NCBI GenBank assembly: GCA_964396055.1
Contig: CAYNDV010000169.1
Coordinates: 1-9,182, forward strand
Source of the DNA: CAYJPV01 sp964396055
GTDB taxonomy: Bacteria; Acidobacteriota; Vicinamibacteria; Vicinamibacterales; JAKQTR01
Reading direction: 5' to 3'
Length of the DNA: 9,182 bases
Of the stretch, positions 5,860 to 9,182 are shown piece after piece (positions within the stretch are counted from its first letter, which is position 1; each line of letters begins with the position of its first letter). A program made the position numbers and the translations under genes. The notes below the pieces were generated by a model. It saw nothing but the letters and a program-made list of their open reading frames with translations. It was not told the origin of the DNA and did not search any database.

Positions 5860-6293
5860 CACGGCTGGGCATCATCATCTGTGATCGGTACCGCAGTTGC
5901 GCCGGGGGCAAGTGTCTGCGGGCGCTTCGCGAGCGGGAAGGCGCGTTCAGCGCCTACGAGGGCGACCACGTCGAACTCGTCGGGTTCACGACGTGCGGGG
6001 GCTGTCCCGGGGGCAACATCGAGTATGCGCCGGAGGAAATGAAGAAAAACGGAGCCACCGTCATCCACCTGGCCACCGGCCTGCTGGTGGGGTACCCGCC
6101 GTGCCCGCACCTCGAGTATTTCACCCGCTTCATCCCCGAGAAGTACGGCATTTCCGTGGTCGTCGGCACGCACCCGATACCCGAGAAATACGCAACGACG
6201 CACGCGGCATGCGGGACCTGGGAAGGCCCTGGCTGGCCGGCCCTGCTCGAGCCGACCATGGCCACGAAGGAAGTGCGGCTGAGATACGATTAG
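5856..6293 (+). CDS. CGGC-domain protein (predicted metal-binding, Cys-rich)
   Basis: This 145-residue protein matches the CGGC domain family by its central TTCGGCPGGN (45-54) and its N-terminus LGIIICDRYRSCAGGKC (4-20). Seven cysteines are spaced along it: C9, C15, C20, C47, C50, C83 and C119. C83 lies in YPPCPHLEYF, typical of the family's third motif. The family is predicted to bind metal, and its members occur mainly in anaerobes and metal-handling loci; no biochemical function is firmly assigned to my knowledge. The pattern suits an Fe-S cluster or thiolate metal site. Translation is coupled to the methyltransferase-hotdog fusion by an ATGA overlap (5856-5859). It lies 71 bp before bacterioferritin. 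Its length is close to what I expect for a single-domain member. Confidence 0.88.
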   Translation: MTRLGIIICDRYRSCAGGKCLRALREREGAFSAYEGDHVELVGFTTCGGCPGGNIEYAPEEMKKNGATVIHLATGLLVGYPPCPHLEYFTRFIPEKYGISVVVGTHPIPEKYATTHAACGTWEGPGWPALLEPTMATKEVRLRYD

Positions 6294-6303
6294 TCGCGCG
6301 GAT

Positions 6304-6334
6304 GCGGCCCGTGCCGGACGAGCCGGACGGCCGC
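6304..6334. other. Hairpin in the CGGC-bacterioferritin gap
   Basis: GCGGCC (6304-6309), GT (6311-6312) and CCGG (6314-6317) pair with CCGG (6323-6326), AC (6327-6328) and GGCCGC (6329-6334). This gives twelve pairs with two single-base bulges and a 5-nt ACGAG loop. GGGCGAAG follows rather than a T-run, so it is not a standard terminator. It may reduce readthrough or protect mRNA ends between the CGGC and ferritin genes. I see no clear promoter in this 71-bp gap, but a missed one is possible. Confidence 0.4.
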
Positions 6335-6364
6335 GGGCGAAGAGACACATCACCGGGGGCAGCA

Positions 6365-6862
6365 ATGAACAGGGACACGAGCATTGCGTTGTTGAACAAG
6401 GGCGTCGCGGACGAACTGCAGGCGGTTCACCAGTACATGTACTGGCATTTTCATCTCGACGATCAGGGGTTCGGTCCCCTGAGCCAGATGTTCCGGCGTG
6501 TGGCCATCCAGGAGATGGGACACGTCGAACAGCTCGCCGAGCGCATCCTGTTTCTGAAGGGCGACGTGAACATGGTGACGGCCGGACCGGTCGAGCGCCT
6601 GACCGATCCGCAGGAGATCCTGAAACGCGCCGCCGAGATGGAGCACGAGGCGGTGGGGATCTACAACCAGTACGCGATCGAGTGCGGCCAGAACGCCGAC
6701 GCGGTGTCGAAGCAGATGTTCGAAGTGCTCGTCGCGGACGAGGAACGGCACTTTGCCGAGTTCGACAAGCAGCTCGACAACATCAAGCGGTTCGGCCCCA
6801 GCTATCTGGCGCTGCAGTCGTTCGGCGCGGGCGGCGCGCCGTCCGAGACGGCGGCGACCTAG
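6365..6862 (+). CDS. bfr: Bacterioferritin
   Basis: This 165-residue ferritin-like four-helix protein oxidises Fe(II) at a diiron centre and stores ferric iron in a cytosolic 24-subunit shell. All expected ligands are seen: E17 in ADELQAVHQY, E50 and H53 in IQEMGHVEQ, E93 in AEMEHEAV, and E126 and H129 in VADEERHFAEF. M51 sits where E. coli Bfr has its haem-ligating Met52, so haem binding between subunit pairs is possible. Length is slightly above the E. coli protein (about 158) because of a short Gly/Ala-rich end. ATG 6365 matches the family N-terminus; GGGGG (6355-6359) is a weak ribosome site. It is the last rightward gene before a convergent neighbour and could supply or buffer iron for cluster assembly. 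It may also be transcribed independently. Confidence 0.93.
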   Translation: MNRDTSIALLNKGVADELQAVHQYMYWHFHLDDQGFGPLSQMFRRVAIQEMGHVEQLAERILFLKGDVNMVTAGPVERLTDPQEILKRAAEMEHEAVGIYNQYAIECGQNADAVSKQMFEVLVADEERHFAEFDKQLDNIKRFGPSYLALQSFGAGGAPSETAAT

Positions 6863-6893
6863 GTCCGATGGCGGACCTCGTCGAGGCGTCCGG

Positions 6894-6919
6894 CCTGTCC
6901 CGGCCTGGCCCGGGACAGG
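6894..6919. terminator. Perfect inverted repeat between convergent genes (probable bidirectional terminator)
   Basis: CCTGTCCCGG (6894-6903) and CCGGGACAGG (6910-6919) are exact reverse complements around a 6-nt loop, forming a very stable stem. It sits midway in the 102-bp gap between bacterioferritin and the convergent DUF4139 gene, where a shared terminator is expected. No T-tract follows on either strand, so it is atypical and may rely on Rho or act as a barrier to RNA decay. Confidence 0.6.
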
Positions 6920-6964
6920 GCGCCGGATGCGCCCCGACGGGTTCCCGTTGCGGGTGCGTACGGC

Positions 6965-9073
6965 CTACTTCCCGAACACCAGTCCCTCGATCATGACCTC
7001 GAGTTCCCGCTGAAGGCGCTGCTTCGCGGCCTCGCGGCTGCTCACGTCCTTCGCGATGGCGTCCAGGCGCGTCTCCTGCTCCTCGAGCTGGCGGGTGTAT
7101 CGCGTCACGAGCGCCCGCTCTTCCGTCCGGGTCCCCAGCGCCTTGAGGTTCTCACGCAGCCGCTCCTGGTCGCGGAAGATCTGATCGCGTTCCTGGGTGC
7201 GGCTGCGGATCTCTGCCTCGACGCCGCCGATCTCGGTCTTCTTCGCCAGCACCGCCCGCAGCGCCCGCTCGCTTTCCGGCGTCAGCGCCTGCTGCCTGAC
7301 CAGCAGGCCCAGCTGATCGTCGGTGAGGTTGGACACGAGGTACGAGGTTTCCAGGACCCGCTGCTCCTCGACGGCGAGCATCGCGGTGGACTTCGGGGCG
7401 ACCGTCAGCCTGAACCGGTGGACGTTGGGCGCCGACTCGTCGGGTTTCGCGGCGCTGACGAACGACCAGCCGCTGCGGTTGGGGTGCTCGATGACCAGCG
7501 TGCGCGCCCGGCTGTCCTCGTTGCGCACTGAGTACGTGCGCTTGTCCCGCAATTCGCGCTGCATCACGAGCAGGCCCCGCGCGATGCGGACGCCCGTCAC
7601 GCGTTCGGGCGCCGCCGCGTCGCCCTTCGCGTCCACCAGCAGGGCGAGATCGGCGGCGTAGGACAGGAGCCGACGCTCGCCGGGTTTGACGGCGTCCATC
7701 AGGCCCTCACCCGTGAAGGTGGCCGACTCGAGCACCGAGAACGTGCCGCCGTCCAGGGTGTACGGCGTCGAGTTGGTCAGCCACACGGCCGACCGCGGCC
7801 GCGCGCCCGTCGCGGCGTTCCACACCGACACCCGCTCCGCCTCCACCGCCCCGTTGACGATGGGCACCAGCGCGGACTGGTTCTTGCGGATGGTGACCGG
7901 CTCCTTGAGGCGGTACTCGAACAGGTCGCCGAGTTCGCGGCCCTGGGCGGCGGATTCGACGCGGCTCATGGCCTCCATCGCCGCGTTGCGGGCCATCGGC
8001 GCGGGCGCCGGCGGCGGCGGCGCCTCGGGCAGGCCGCCCACCATCCCACCCACCACGCCACCGGGCACGGCCGCCATGGCGCGGCGCGGCCGCTCGGCCT
8101 TCTCCTCCAGGGCCTCGGCCTCCGGTGCGGCGCCGGCCATGAGCATGGCTTCGTGGGTCTGCGGCGACAACTGCATGGCGGAGGGCAGCGGGACGACCGG
8201 CCGGCGCGCGTAGAGCGGCTGCGAGAGCTGCTGGATGAACGACTGCGGCGACCCGGCCACCAGCGACAGTTCCACGTCGGTCCAGTCCTCGCCGATGGTG
8301 TTGTCGACAATCGCCCAGCCCTGCAGCAACGGCTTGTCGCCGGCTTTCGCCGGCAGGACCAGCCGGTACGTGCTCTTCCAGATCGGCACCTCGCTGATGT
8401 AGCTCACGTAGAGCTGCCGATCACCGTTCCCGCTGGTCGCAATCGACATCCGGCGGAGGTCTTTCTGGCGCGTGGACGACAGGATGTCGAGGTAGCGGCG
8501 GATGTCGCCGCGCAGGTCGCCTTCCAGGATGCGCACGGACACGCGCGACGTCACGTCGATGGTCTTCAGTTCGCCGGCCTCCGTGATGAGCGCCAGTTCG
8601 CGCGTCTCGAGGGGCTTGTCGCCATCGAGCCGCGTCCGGGTCTCGACGCTCAGCACGCGCCCGGTGACCAGGCCGGCCGGCGTGGCGGCCTCGACGCGGG
8701 CGCCCCGCAAGGCTGCGAGGAAGGCCGGCACCGAGGTGTCCTCGTCGAGGGGCAGCGCCAGGGCGCCGAGCTTCCGGTTGGCGGGGTCGTCCGTATTGAA
8801 GCTGATCCCCGTCACGCGGCCGTTGCCGAGATCGACGGTCGTCAGGGACTTCAGCACGTCGTTGAGCTGGCCGCTCGTGAAGTCGATGGCCACCTGCTGG
8901 GTGCCGCGCACGCGGCCGAGGTGCTCGAAGAAGCCGACGCCGTTCTTGTAGAGCACCACCCGCTTCACCGGCAGGCGCTCGGCGTCCGATGGGGCCGGCG
9001 CGGTCTGCTGCGCGAGGCCGGCGGCCTGGGCGACCAGAATGACCGCACACGTGAGACAGGAAAGCAGTCGCAT
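6965..9073 (-). CDS. Secreted DUF4139 domain-containing protein
   Basis: This 702-residue protein is of unknown function. Residues 1-21 are a signal peptide (MRLLSC start, hydrophobic core, likely cleavage after AGLA), so it is exported. The mature N-terminus has VKRVVLYKNGVGFFEHLGRV (36-55), a hallmark of DUF4139 proteins. The DUF4139 region begins about 222 with YVSYISEVPIWKSTYRL and continues through WAIVDNTIGEDWTDVELSLV (253-272). A low-complexity stretch (about 305-378) with GGVVGGMVGGLPEAPPPP (338-355) interrupts the domain. Beta-rich sequence then resumes to about 575. Residues about 605-692 are charged and heptad-like, probably a coiled coil. ATG 9073 was chosen because AGAGG (9081-9085) lies 7 nt upstream and the signal peptide starts there; an in-frame ATG at 9106 gives a non-signal N-terminus. 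It is convergent with bacterioferritin and probably unrelated to the metal/sulfur block. Confidence 0.85.
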   Translation of the reverse strand: MRLLSCLTCAVILVAQAAGLAQQTAPAPSDAERLPVKRVVLYKNGVGFFEHLGRVRGTQQVAIDFTSGQLNDVLKSLTTVDLGNGRVTGISFNTDDPANRKLGALALPLDEDTSVPAFLAALRGARVEAATPAGLVTGRVLSVETRTRLDGDKPLETRELALITEAGELKTIDVTSRVSVRILEGDLRGDIRRYLDILSSTRQKDLRRMSIATSGNGDRQLYVSYISEVPIWKSTYRLVLPAKAGDKPLLQGWAIVDNTIGEDWTDVELSLVAGSPQSFIQQLSQPLYARRPVVPLPSAMQLSPQTHEAMLMAGAAPEAEALEEKAERPRRAMAAVPGGVVGGMVGGLPEAPPPPAPAPMARNAAMEAMSRVESAAQGRELGDLFEYRLKEPVTIRKNQSALVPIVNGAVEAERVSVWNAATGARPRSAVWLTNSTPYTLDGGTFSVLESATFTGEGLMDAVKPGERRLLSYAADLALLVDAKGDAAAPERVTGVRIARGLLVMQRELRDKRTYSVRNEDSRARTLVIEHPNRSGWSFVSAAKPDESAPNVHRFRLTVAPKSTAMLAVEEQRVLETSYLVSNLTDDQLGLLVRQQALTPESERALRAVLAKKTEIGGVEAEIRSRTQERDQIFRDQERLRENLKALGTRTEERALVTRYTRQLEEQETRLDAIAKDVSSREAAKQRLQRELEVMIEGLVFGK

Positions 9074-9091
9074 GGGAGTACCTCTGCGGTT

Positions 9092-9120
9092 ATTAGAAAG
9101 AAGCAAGAAGCAAGAAGCAA
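9092..9120 (-). promoter_or_regulatory. Weak putative promoter overlapping the AAGAAGC repeats
   Basis: On the minus strand TCTAAT (9092-9097, 5 of 6 to the -10 consensus) lies 17 bp from TTGCTT (9115-9120, only 3 of 6 to the -35 consensus). The predicted start, near 9085, would fall at the ribosome site of the DUF4139 gene, leaving almost no leader. The -35 match is weak, so this is tentative. Confidence 0.25.
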
Positions 9121-9124
9121 GAAG
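9098..9124. repeat. Heptanucleotide tandem repeat AAGAAGC (3.9 copies)
   Basis: Three exact AAGAAGC units (9098-9118) are followed by AAGAAG (9119-9124). The array lies 25 bp upstream of the DUF4139 start codon and reads GCTTCTT in that gene's direction. It is purine-only on the plus strand apart from one C per unit. Its composition is unlike the surrounding GC-rich DNA. Confidence 0.9.
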
Positions 9125-9137
9125 GGATCACACTGTC

Positions 9138-9182
9138 ACGCCCCACGCCCCACGCCCCACGCCCCACGCCCCACGCCCCACG
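9138..9182. repeat. Heptanucleotide tandem repeat ACGCCCC (at least 6.4 copies, runs off the window)
   Basis: Six exact ACGCCCC units (9138-9179) are followed by ACG at the window end, so the full array length is unknown. On the minus strand it reads GGGGCGT, with runs of four Gs every 7 bp, which can in principle form G-quadruplex structures. It has the same 7-bp period as the AAGAAGC array 13 bp away but an unrelated unit. Confidence 0.9.

Noticed and set aside
9138..9182. Possible CRISPR array
   Set aside because: The units are 7 bp and directly abutting, with no spacers and no cas genes. It is a simple tandem repeat.

Overview
The window is about 9.2 kb of GC-rich, gene-dense bacterial DNA. 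No 16S or other phylogenetic marker is present. The best guess is an Acidobacteriota (Vicinamibacteria-like) genome. This rests on the acidobacterial flavour of the flanking genes: an S9 prolyl-oligopeptidase end reading GELDRRVPIP and ending near YIWGD, a secreted DUF4139 protein carrying a TonB-linker-like GGVVGGMVGG segment, and heptanucleotide tandem repeats between genes. This is inference, not proof.

Layout. (1) 1-741 (+) is the 3' end of an S9-family serine peptidase fused to a small C-x4-R phosphatase/rhodanese-like domain; its start lies outside the window. (2) 744-3814 (-) holds three co-directional genes, read from right to left: a small NifX/Nitro_FeMo-Co family protein, a class V cysteine desulfurase (EF2568-like), and a second, distantly related class V enzyme resembling the NifS-like half of molybdenum-cofactor sulfurase. 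(3) 3815-3948 is a divergent control region with two recognisable sigma70-like promoters back to back, one carrying an imperfect palindrome between -35 and -10. (4) 3949-6862 (+) holds a DUF134 DNA-binding regulator, a second NifX-like protein with a His-rich tail, a methyltransferase-hotdog thioesterase fusion, a CGGC-domain cysteine-rich protein, and bacterioferritin. Several of these junctions are ATGA overlaps. (5) 6965-9073 (-) encodes a large secreted DUF4139 protein convergent with bacterioferritin. (6) 9098-9182 holds two different 7-bp tandem repeats, the second running off the window.

How the genes fit together. The block 744-6862 is bounded on both sides by convergent genes and reads as one two-armed unit built around the DUF134 promoter region. 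Its parts are two PLP-dependent sulfur-mobilising enzymes, two small NifX-like metal-cluster-binding proteins with different metal-ligand tails, a Cys-rich CGGC protein, a regulator and an iron store. No nitrogenase gene is present, so the NifX-like proteins are unlikely to serve nitrogen fixation here. The simplest reading is an Fe-S or Mo/S cofactor supply, sensing or repair module. The substrate of the methyltransferase-thioesterase fusion is unknown and is the most puzzling part.

No rRNA, tRNA, CRISPR array, transposase or phage gene was seen. Families were recognised from remembered motifs, without database searches.
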